A stretch of 21,519 nucleotides of DNA from UBA1930 sp943368475. Its GTDB lineage: Bacteria; Bacteroidota; Bacteroidia; Chitinophagales; Chitinophagaceae. Below the pieces are notes generated by a model that saw nothing but the letters and a program-made list of their open reading frames with translations, ran no database searches and had not been told where the DNA came from. The first letter of the stretch is position 1. Each line of letters starts with the position of its first letter. Below are positions 1 through 5,588 of this stretch, in pieces. A program made the translations under genes and the position numbers. Where the stretch lies: NCBI GenBank assembly GCA_943368475.1, contig CALRLF020000075.1:1-21519 (forward strand). The letters are read 5' to 3'.

Positions 1-867
1 TCCTCTATGAGGATTGCAATCAGCTTCACTATTTGCTTTTACAAACAACTGTTCAGAAATTAAAGCAGGATGCTTTCCTTTATAAATTTCTCCAGGTATT
101 AAACCGTGTGTAATATACCCGCAGTAAAAGGGGTTACTAATTATTCGAACAAAGCTTTTATACTTGATAGTAGAACCTAGTTTCTGCATTTTTTCAACTA
201 TCGCTAAATTGTTCAGCTTGCCTTCTGCTTTCCATTTGAATCCCAATTTTAAAATTTCTCCATCTTTATTAATTACATAGTTGTGATTCTTAGCTTTTTC
301 TCTAGGATTTAAATTAGTATAGCCAAAAGGAAGATGAGTTACCCAATAACCATTTCGCATGTTTTCAATCATGCCCTTAGAACTCTTATCACGACGTAGC
401 ACATTATCATAGTTGCCAAATGCATAAAAAATATCTTGCTGCAATTGCCCTGATGCAGATGTTACGTCAACATCTTGAAAAACAGACAACACCTTAACGC
501 CAATTTTAGCTAACTCTCTGCTTAAAATTGCAGCGTTATCGCTACGTGAAAACCGCTCATACGAATACACAAGAATAGCACCAATATTTTTATTTTTTTT
601 TACAAACTCCAGCATTCGCTTGAACTCTTTTCGTTCATCTGTTTTAGCAGATTCATAAGTACCACCAAAGAACTCAATAATTTGTAGGCTCCTTCTTGAA
701 GCATATTCTATGCTACTCTTTTTTTGAGTTGCTAAACTCGTGTTTTCATTTTGGTCAAAACTCGAAACCCTTGTGTAACTAACAATGTCATTGCCAGTTC
801 TCCAAGTTAATTTGTTGCTTTTCTTGACAAATTCACTCAGTTGATTGTTCATCTTCAGATTGCTCAT
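1..867 (-). CDS. Large serine recombinase (resolvase/invertase family), C-terminus beyond window
   Basis: Site-specific recombinase that would cut and rejoin DNA through a serine-DNA intermediate. Reading the minus strand from 867 gives 289 codons open to the window edge, so the gene is incomplete. The catalytic domain shows Y31-x-R33-V-S35 (nucleophile S35) and the arginine pair in 'YERFSRS' (R105, R108). The recombinase domain begins near residue 177 ('LPFGYTNLN') and includes 'NPFYCGYI'. The Cys-rich ribbon and coiled coil typical of large serine recombinases would lie outside the window. ATG 867 is preferred because GAAGAAG lies just upstream; ATG 852 in the same frame is possible. The start overlaps the small ORF at 833-1000, suggesting coupled translation. 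Family call is firm. Whether it drives integration, inversion or resolution cannot be seen. Confidence 0.92.
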   Translation of the reverse strand, partial: MSNLKMNNQLSEFVKKSNKLTWRTGNDIVSYTRVSSFDQNENTSLATQKKSSIEYASRRSLQIIEFFGGTYESAKTDERKEFKRMLEFVKKNKNIGAILVYSYERFSRSDNAAILSRELAKIGVKVLSVFQDVDVTSASGQLQQDIFYAFGNYDNVLRRDKSSKGMIENMRNGYWVTHLPFGYTNLNPREKAKNHNYVINKDGEILKLGFKWKAEGKLNNLAIVEKMQKLGSTIKYKSFVRIISNPFYCGYITHGLIPGEIYKGKHPALISEQLFVKANSEADCNPHRG

Positions 868-1000
868 AATTTTCTTCTTCAAGCGTGTTAATAATATTAT
901 TAACAATAATCTCCGACAGAATCATTAGGCTTTCAGATTCGGAGAGATCTGTTTTTTTTGCCTTCGAGTCTTTCAATCCAGTTCCACATTTGCGTAACAT
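833..1000 (-). CDS. Small acidic ORF overlapping the recombinase start (55 aa)
   Basis: ATG at 1000 opens a 55-codon frame that ends with TGA at 835-833. It therefore overlaps the recombinase start by about 35 bp in another frame. The product begins basic (MLRKCGTGLKDSKAKK), has a hydrophobic middle (LMILSEIIVNNIINTL) that could be an amphipathic helix, and ends very acidic (EEENYEQSEDEQSTE). The order regulator (1085-2032), small ORF, recombinase on one strand with overlap suggests a coupled transcript in which the small protein could act as a recombination cofactor. No family is recognised, no Shine-Dalgarno is seen, and the ORF could be spurious. Confidence 0.4.
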   Translation of the reverse strand: MLRKCGTGLKDSKAKKTDLSESESLMILSEIIVNNIINTLEEENYEQSEDEQSTE

Positions 1001-1084
1001 TTTATGATGTTATTGCAAATTCTGTTGGTCATCTACCACACAGTCTTTATACTTATAATTGGTCTGATTTGTTCAGCACCATAT

Positions 1085-2032
1085 TTATCTAACCTTAATA
1101 ATATCTGTTTCTGTTGAATGTATAGTCATGCCATCCCTAACTTTAAGATGAATCTCCTTATAGTCTCCTTTCTTCATTAAACGTGAGATTTTTTTAATCA
1201 AATCTTCATCTTGCTTTTTGCCTAATCTTAATTGAGTAATACCCCCGTTATCTAACTTGATGGTAATTTCTTTATAATTTCCAGTTCTAATTTTTTCAAT
1301 CACTTCTTTCTCATCTGGAGTCATGATAAGAGTGTATAAATCAATATTGCCTTTTAATTTATCATTATCGAAAAACTTTGTAATTATGCCTTGAATATTT
1401 ATTAGAGAAAATGACTTTTGTGAAAGTCTTTGAGCCAGTTGTTCAGAAAGCTTCGGATTAAAATTATCCAAAGCCTTTCCAAAGCCAATAAAGTACCCGC
1501 CTTCTTCATCAATGCAAAATGCCAATTGAAGTTTTATAGTAAAGTGTAATATAATTAAAACGGAAAACGTATTAAATCCTGGTAAAGAGAATACTTTTTC
1601 GATTTCTTTATTTGAAATAACTTCTCTTTTGAAATCTTCAGTAAACTTCTTCGCCGTTTGAGATTTAAAATGATTAGGTGTGAGAAGATGAATGTTATCT
1701 CTAAGTACAGCCAAACTATCATCAAATATGTTTTTTTTAAGACTTTGAATATTTTGAATAGAAACACCAAAATATCGTAGCTCTTCAATAAATTTTATCC
1801 AAACAGCTTCAACTAAGCTAAACTCTCTTCTCCTCTCTAATTTTAGAGGTTGGTTTAATAAACCTAATTTAATCCAATCGCTAATTAGTTTACTACTAAC
1901 ATTAACCTCACGTAATTGGAAGCAAGGAGTATTGATGGCTTCGATATACTTTTCTATTTCCCCATTGACTTCGGGTGTATTTGAGATAATTTCTTCGAAA
2001 CTCAAAATTTTCAAGTTGGCTAAATCGAGCAT
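1085..2032 (-). CDS. MerR-like DNA-binding protein with duplicated C-terminal motif
   Basis: A 315-residue protein. Residues 38-100 resemble a MerR winged helix: 'REVNVSSKLISDWIKLGLL', then a basic wing (LERRRE) and 'FSLVEAVWIKFIEELRYFGVSI', matching the family's 'dl..l..I..lr..G.s'. Here the domain sits about 37 residues in, not at the N-terminus. Residues 110-235 are unrecognised. The tail holds two copies of one motif: 244-269 (VIEKIRTGNYKEITIKL...) and 278-308 (...MKKGDYKEIHLKV...), probably a helix followed by a beta hairpin. ATG 2032 is supported by AAAGG about 8 bases upstream, inside the inverted repeat of the divergent promoter. It lies 84 bp ahead of the small ORF and recombinase and likely controls them and its own divergent promoter. 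MerR call is moderate; no effector is evident. Confidence 0.72.
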   Translation of the reverse strand: MLDLANLKILSFEEIISNTPEVNGEIEKYIEAINTPCFQLREVNVSSKLISDWIKLGLLNQPLKLERRREFSLVEAVWIKFIEELRYFGVSIQNIQSLKKNIFDDSLAVLRDNIHLLTPNHFKSQTAKKFTEDFKREVISNKEIEKVFSLPGFNTFSVLIILHFTIKLQLAFCIDEEGGYFIGFGKALDNFNPKLSEQLAQRLSQKSFSLINIQGIITKFFDNDKLKGNIDLYTLIMTPDEKEVIEKIRTGNYKEITIKLDNGGITQLRLGKKQDEDLIKKISRLMKKGDYKEIHLKVRDGMTIHSTETDIIKVR

Positions 2033-2075
2033 TATAGTTACCTTTGGTTATTAATTTAGAGTCTGAAGGTAACTA
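2016..2075 (+). promoter_or_regulatory. Divergent promoter with 10-bp inverted repeat (probable operator)
   Basis: TAGTTACCTT at 2035-2044 and its exact complement AAGGTAACTA at 2066-2075 form a perfect 10-bp inverted repeat with a 21-bp spacer, between the MerR-like gene and the zinc-ribbon gene. On the plus strand the left arm runs into TACCTTTG (2039-2046), an exact match to the Bacteroidota -7 element TAnnTTTG, with TTG at 2016-2018 twenty bases upstream. The right arm carries TACCTTC for the minus direction. The left arm also contains the likely Shine-Dalgarno of the regulator gene. A protein bound here could block both promoters. Confidence 0.6.
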
Positions 2076-2098
2076 ATAAAATTCGAAAAGAGATAAAA

Positions 2099-2527
2099 AT
2101 GGAAAATATAAATTACAATCCAGTGATTACTTCAACATTTCAACTAGGAAGAAAATGTCGAATGTGTGACTCTCCAATCGCCGATCAGGAACATGCCGCA
2201 AGAGAGTTCTGCGAAGTTACTTATGATGAAAACGGAAAAGTGAAAGACTGTAAAACCGCCTTTCATCGAATGATTGATGCAGATGAACGAGAAAAACATC
2301 GTCAAATAATTAACACTCAAAAATTCATTAAAGAACAACTAGATCTGTTAATAAGCAAGAAAGGCGATGAAGTACTTACCGAAGATCTAGATGCATATGA
2401 CATTCAACTTTCATTATCGATAAGTCATGAAATCTCACCATCGGGAATATTGACATCCCATTTTCTTAAACACACTATTATCTCAAACCCTATTTCAAAA
2501 AAACATAAAATTCAAGCACATGAATAA
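2099..2527 (+). CDS. Small zinc-ribbon-like protein
   Basis: A 142-residue protein with a probable structural zinc site near the N-terminus: C20-x2-C23-x14-C38-x12-C51, then 'AFHR' (H56). The spacing and wording 'CRMCDSPIADQEHAAREFC' resemble the small treble-clef/zinc-ribbon domains that read 'CxxCgkpi....rrfCs..C'. Residues 57-90 look helical and charged; the tail (105-142) is unrecognised. It is transcribed divergently from the MerR-like gene from the promoter at 2039-2046, and its last 8 bases overlap the next gene (ATGAATAA at 2520-2527), so the pair is likely co-translated. DNA or RNA binding is plausible but not shown. Confidence 0.7.
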   Translation: MENINYNPVITSTFQLGRKCRMCDSPIADQEHAAREFCEVTYDENGKVKDCKTAFHRMIDADEREKHRQIINTQKFIKEQLDLLISKKGDEVLTEDLDAYDIQLSLSISHEISPSGILTSHFLKHTIISNPISKKHKIQAHE

Positions 2528-2879
2528 CCTTGCGTATATTAATAATATCGAATACATGAATGTATTATCGAAAATAAATCAGAACTACAGACAAAGAAAT
2601 ACCATCTATATACTAGGAGGAGTTATAATTTTATCGTCTATTGGTCTACTGTACCTAATATCAAAAAACGAATTAGCTGTCTCCAAGATAAATTCATTGT
2701 CACAAGATAAGGAGGCACTCAACTTTCAATTAGATGAAAAAGAACAACATCTACATAAATTAAATAATAGCATTCAAAATCTTGTAAATGAAAATGAATT
2801 TTTGAAAGTATCATTGGAAGAAAGAATCAAAAGAGATTTGACAAAAAACGAATCGAAAGAAATACAAATTATTAGCTAA
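2520..2879 (+). CDS. Single-pass membrane protein with coiled coil
   Basis: A 119-residue protein with a basic, Asn-rich N-terminus (1-27), one hydrophobic segment at 28-48 (ILGGVIILSSIGLLYLISK) and a heptad-like charged region at about 55-105 rich in Leu, Glu, Gln and Lys, predicted as coiled coil. The polarity of charges (RQR before the segment, acidic mix after) suggests a cytoplasmic N-terminus and an exterior coiled coil. The start overlaps the stop of the zinc-ribbon gene by 8 bases, implying coupled expression. Two hairpins follow the stop. It could be a membrane partner of the upstream protein; no family is recognised. Confidence 0.68.
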   Translation: MNNLAYINNIEYMNVLSKINQNYRQRNTIYILGGVIILSSIGLLYLISKNELAVSKINSLSQDKEALNFQLDEKEQHLHKLNNSIQNLVNENEFLKVSLEERIKRDLTKNESKEIQIIS

Positions 2880-2905
2880 TTGTTATTATCAGAAATAACA
2901 ATTAG
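2876..2905 (+). terminator. Perfect 12-bp hairpin at the gene end
   Basis: CTAATTGTTATT (2876-2887) and AATAACAATTAG (2894-2905) are perfectly complementary around a 6-base loop. The left arm includes the TAA stop of the preceding gene. There is no direct T run, so it may protect the 3' end or act together with the next hairpin. Confidence 0.55.
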
Positions 2906-2910
2906 AAGCC

Positions 2911-2931
2911 TGAAATGGGTTTCATTTTTTT
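2911..2931 (+). terminator. Rho-independent-like terminator
   Basis: TGAAA (2911-2915), loop TGGG, and TTTCA (2920-2924) are followed at once by seven T (2925-2931) and another T run. The stem is short, but with the strong hairpin just upstream this is the likely end of the two-gene plus-strand transcript. Confidence 0.5.
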
Positions 2932-3003
2932 GTATTTTTTAAAATAGTCTATTAATTATTTAATTTAAATTATTAAGAATAAACTGTAATACTTAGGCAT
3001 TAT

Positions 3004-3093
3004 TTCACATGAATTCACGATGATTCACGTGATTAATTAAACGTTCACGTGTATTTACAATATTTCATCATAATTCATGTGTTTTCACGTGAA
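3004..3093. repeat. Helically phased array of 10-bp units, consensus TTCACGTGAA
   Basis: Nine consecutive 10-bp registers begin at 3004, 3014, 3024, 3034, 3044, 3054, 3064, 3074 and 3084. Seven begin with TTCA: TTCACATGAA, TTCACGATGA, TTCACGTGAT, TTCACGTGTA (3044), TTCATCATAA (3064), TTCATGTGTT (3074) and TTCACGTGAA (3084). The register at 3054 is a weak match (TTTACAATAT) and that at 3034 is lost. The ideal unit is itself a palindrome, so each unit could bind a dimer, all on one face of the helix. The last unit lies in TTTCACGTGAAA (3083-3094), identical to the core of the ParB centromere parS. It sits in non-coding DNA between the recombinase module and a Crp/Fnr gene. Function is unknown. 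Confidence 0.8.
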
Positions 3094-3111
3094 AGTGACT
3101 TTCTTCAAAAC

Positions 3112-3167
3112 GATTTTATCGAATTTTTATCGATAAAATCAATGAAAAAATAGTACTTTATCGATAA
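3112..3167. repeat. TTTATCGATAAA palindromes and stem-loop next to the 10-bp array
   Basis: GATTTTATCG (3112-3121) and CGATAAAATC (3131-3140) form a perfect 10-bp inverted repeat with a 9-base spacer. The spacer and right arm together create the palindrome TTTATCGATAAA (3127-3138). A second near-complete copy, TTTATCGATAA, is at 3157-3167. These begin 18 bases after the 10-bp array and probably belong to the same control or replication/partition region. Confidence 0.6.
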
Positions 3168-3183
3168 TTCTTTTAAGACAAGC

Positions 3184-3214
3184 TTTTCAACAATTATCAA
3201 ACTTGTTGTGAAAA
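3184..3214. repeat. Imperfect inverted repeat
   Basis: TTTTCAACAA (3184-3193) faces TTGTTGTGAAAA (3203-3214), complementary apart from a 2-base bulge, with a 9-base spacer. It is the third dyad in the 526-base non-coding stretch 2906-3431. Apart from the array, these dyads and the promoter-like element at 3347-3374, I see nothing else in that stretch. Confidence 0.45.
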
Positions 3215-3346
3215 TTAGCAGTAGTCGCTTGCAATATGGTTTTCAAAAAAGCAATCAACAATACTCCAACGGAATATATAAACGTTAATCAAGAAACATA
3301 ACTTGGGAAAGCTAAAAAAATAAAAAAAACAAACTGACAATACTAG

Positions 3347-3374
3347 ATTTAGGAATTGCAAAATCCTAAATTTG
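3347..3374 (+). promoter_or_regulatory. Promoter-like box within a dyad upstream of the Crp/Fnr gene
   Basis: ATTTAGGA (3347-3354) and TCCTAAAT (3364-3371) form a perfect 8-bp inverted repeat with a 9-base spacer. The right arm runs into TAAATTTG (3367-3374), an exact TAnnTTTG element, 57 bases before the Crp/Fnr ATG. No good -33 TTTG is seen at the expected distance. The dyad could be a site for autoregulation. Confidence 0.45.
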
Positions 3375-3431
3375 TGCGTCAGTCAGAATGTTTGTGTCAA
3401 GAGTAATTAAGGAATTTAAAAATATAAAATA

Positions 3432-4013
3432 ATGGAAACTACACTATTTAACTTTATATCAAAATACATTACTCTGACAGAAGATGAGAGGAACGTAATA
3501 CTATCGTTAAACCTGTTTCACTCGGTAAAAAAAGGAACAATTTTACTCAAAGAAGGACAATATTCTAAAGAAAGCTACTTTGTTTTAAAAGGCTGTATTC
3601 GGGTTTATTACATTATAGACGGAGAAGAAAAAACAACAGCTTTCTACACAGAAATGGATGCCATAACTCCTCAAAATGTTATCAATAAAACTCCTTCTGA
3701 CTGTTTTATAAGTTGTGTTGAAGATAGTATTCTTACCATGTCAAATGCTGATATGGAAGCAGAAGTAAACAGTAAATTTCCAAAGTTTGATTTGATGTGC
3801 AAAAAATTGTCGGAGGAACTGTTAGCCCAACAACGAATAGATTTTGACGAGTTTAAAACTTCTTCACCTGAACAACGATACCAGAATTTACTGGAGAAAA
3901 GACCCGATCTTATTCTACGTGTTCCACAACAACAAATAGCAAGTTATCTTGGTATAAAACCTCAATCATTAAGCAGACTCAGAGCAAGAATTATAAAAAA
4001 AAAATCAGCGTAA
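3432..4013 (+). CDS. Crp/Fnr family transcriptional regulator
   Basis: A 193-residue cytoplasmic regulator of the short Bacteroidota type. Residues 25-115 form the cyclic-nucleotide-binding beta roll ('KGTILLKEGQYSKESYFVLKGCIRVYY'). The dimer helix follows at about 115-145. The C-terminal HTH includes 'SPEQRYQNLLEKRPDL' and the recognition region 'VPQQQIASYLGIKPQSLSRLRARI' (164-187). The phosphate-binding Arg of true cAMP receptors is not evident, so the ligand may differ or be absent. It has its own putative promoter at 3347-3374, and a 14-bp palindrome of FNR-like architecture lies 12 bases past the stop. It is the first gene after the recombinase module. Family call is firm; targets are not known. 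Confidence 0.93.
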   Translation: METTLFNFISKYITLTEDERNVILSLNLFHSVKKGTILLKEGQYSKESYFVLKGCIRVYYIIDGEEKTTAFYTEMDAITPQNVINKTPSDCFISCVEDSILTMSNADMEAEVNSKFPKFDLMCKKLSEELLAQQRIDFDEFKTSSPEQRYQNLLEKRPDLILRVPQQQIASYLGIKPQSLSRLRARIIKKKSA

Positions 4014-4024
4014 AGGGTTATTTA

Positions 4025-4038
4025 TTAACTTAAGTTAA
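4025..4038. promoter_or_regulatory. 14-bp palindrome TTAACTTAAGTTAA, copy 1
   Basis: Perfect palindrome 12 bases after the Crp/Fnr stop, identical to copies at 9394, 11515 and 18999. TTAAC-TTAA-GTTAA has the 5-4-5 layout of FNR-type sites. In contrast to the other copies no gene start lies close by, and the box 33 bp to the right (TCACTTTT, 4061-4068) is weak. Confidence 0.55.
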
Positions 4039-4408
4039 CGAACTAAAGAAACAAACCAATTCACTTTTACAATAGCTTTTAACAATATTTAAATAGAATA
4101 TGTAAAAGCAAAATGTATGTATTGGCTCATTCTTTATGTTAACAAGTACACTTCAAATAAAAGCTCGATATGCTGAAACAGACAGCACCTATAAACGCTG
4201 GTTCGTTGATAGAACCATGTTTTATTGGGTAATTTGGCAGGTGAGGCTTGTCCACATACGTTATAGGGACCACTTATAGAAGTTGTTCTCTTTTTTACTA
4301 ATTAACTTTTATACTTTGAAATAGCCACATATTGAAAAATGGAAGAATTGATGAAAGGAAAGTATTTGTAAAAATTACATAAAATAATTTTCTTAAATAG
4401 AAATCAAT
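4039..4408. other. Long intergenic stretch with an imperfect 80-bp stem-like structure
   Basis: No convincing gene. CCTATAAACG (4188-4197) and CGTTATAGG (4259-4267) are complementary except for one extra A. Between them GGTTC (4200-4204) and GAACC (4212-4216) form a small inner hairpin. AAC pointing inward on the left and GTT on the right recall integron attC ends, but the RYYYAAC/GTTRRRY cores are not matched and no integrase is present. The stretch 4112-4180 contains only very short frames. Confidence 0.35.
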
Positions 4409-4798
4409 ATGAATAATTCTATTTCAAAAAGTAAAAAAATACTTCTGGTTGATGCAGTTGGGGCAGTTATTTCGGCTCTTTCTTTAATAATTCCTTACTC
4501 ATTCGTAGATTTTTTTGGAATGCCCCAAAATGCGGTAAGTATTTTTATCTACATATCAATTATTTACTCAATTTACTCAACTACAATTTACTTTGCGAAG
4601 ATAGAAAACTGGAGCCCTTACCTAACAATTATCTGCTTAATGAATATAGGTTATTGCATTTTTATAGGTTATAACATCTTCAAAAACTTGAACAGTATAA
4701 CTCTTTATGGATACTTATATTTTGTAAATGAAATATTAATAATATTAACACTGGCGATTGTTGAATTCAAGATAAGCAGAAGAACAACAAACCGATAA
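4409..4798 (+). CDS. Small four-TM membrane protein of unknown function
   Basis: A 129-residue integral membrane protein with four hydrophobic segments at roughly 10-32, 42-62, 69-89 and 98-120, a basic N-terminus (KSKKILLVD) and a basic C-terminus (KISRRTTNR). Both ends are probably cytoplasmic by the positive-inside rule. The composition, with Ile, Tyr and Phe dominating and no charged residue inside the segments, gives no hint of transport or catalysis. It stands alone, with 395 bases before it and 131 after it, so it is likely a single-gene unit. I do not recognise a named family. Confidence 0.72.
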   Translation: MNNSISKSKKILLVDAVGAVISALSLIIPYSFVDFFGMPQNAVSIFIYISIIYSIYSTTIYFAKIENWSPYLTIICLMNIGYCIFIGYNIFKNLNSITLYGYLYFVNEILIILTLAIVEFKISRRTTNR

Positions 4799-4817
4799 TA
4801 AGACTTTAGTAAAATTT

Positions 4818-4866
4818 GGGTTGATTCAATTATTAGTTTAAGTAAATGTATGAATCTATTTAACCC
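4818..4866. other. Interrupted inverted repeat after the four-TM gene
   Basis: GGGTTGATTCA (4818-4828) faces TGAATC (4851-4856) and, after five unpaired bases, AACCC (4862-4866). It starts 20 bases past the stop and could be a weak terminator. No T run follows the second arm directly. Confidence 0.3.
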
Positions 4867-4929
4867 GACTTTCAATATAAATTAACCCATTTTTTACTTA
4901 TTCAAGTAATATTAATATACACAAATAAA

Positions 4930-5367
4930 ATGAAATCATTAATTTTCTTCTTATGTACAGTACTTAATCTTAATTCATTTAGTATGGGAAAAAGTAACAG
5001 TTATAATACAAGTGAGCATGAAAAAAAATTAACTAATCAAGAATTCTGCCACTTGGTTTTAAAAAAATATGAACAAAAAGATTTAGAGAGTTTCAAGCAG
5101 ATGTTTGCGGATAATGTAGTGATTAGAGATTGGAAAATAAGGGTAGAAGGCAAAGCTAATGCTCTAAGCGAATTCAAAAAAAACTTTGAATCCGTTAACA
5201 CAATCAAAATAGATATTTTGGCTATGTATGAAAATAACAAAACGGTGGCTGCTGAACTTAAAATCACTATTGATGGTAACCAAATTATCTATATAATAGA
5301 CGTTATAACACTTACGCAAGACCAAAAGATAGCCTCCATCCGTTCATACATAGGCAGAGGCGATTAA
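4930..5367 (+). CDS. SnoaL-like / NTF2-fold protein, probably exported
   Basis: A 145-residue protein. Residues 37-140 fit the nuclear-transport-factor-2 fold of the SnoaL superfamily: helices 'NQEFCHLVLKKYEQKDLESFKQMFADNVVIRDW', the turn 'RVEGKANALSEFKKNF' that matches the usual 'v.G.eai..f...', and the beta sheet 'TVAAELKITIDG...YIIDVITLTQDQKIASIRSYIG'. Residues 1-20 (MKSLIFFLCTVLNLNSFSMG) look like a signal peptide. Members range from small-molecule isomerases and hydrolases to non-catalytic ligand binders, and the catalytic residues are not conserved enough to decide here. Monocistronic by spacing. Confidence 0.75.
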   Translation: MKSLIFFLCTVLNLNSFSMGKSNSYNTSEHEKKLTNQEFCHLVLKKYEQKDLESFKQMFADNVVIRDWKIRVEGKANALSEFKKNFESVNTIKIDILAMYENNKTVAAELKITIDGNQIIYIIDVITLTQDQKIASIRSYIGRGD

Positions 5368-5588
5368 GAATAAATTGCTTAGGTACATTTATTATCTTTT
5401 TCTTTTTTCATTTGATTTTCCGTTTCTCTGCTAAAAAAAATTATATCATGATAAACTTTGTATGATAAGAGCAATAATATTATTATATAAGAAATAACAT
5501 AAAATGCAAAGGAAGATATCAATATCAGTTTGAACTTGAAGAATTCATCAAAATACTATTTAGCAGCAATTTTAACAGACGGCCTACT

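Noticed and set aside
1555..1788. ORFs inside larger genes on either strand (for example 1555-1788, 7174-7506, 16087-16272)
   Set aside because: They lie wholly within well-supported genes in another frame, with low-complexity products and no start signals.
3004..3093. CRISPR-like repeat array
   Set aside because: Units are only 10 bp with no unique spacers, and no cas genes are present.
3083..3094. A genuine parS site with chromosomal partition genes
   Set aside because: Only the central 12 bases match the consensus; the outer bases differ on both sides and no parA or parB gene is in the window.
4188..4267. Functional integron cassette site
   Set aside because: Canonical RYYYAAC/GTTRRRY cores are absent and no tyrosine integron integrase is seen; retained only as a low-interest observation.
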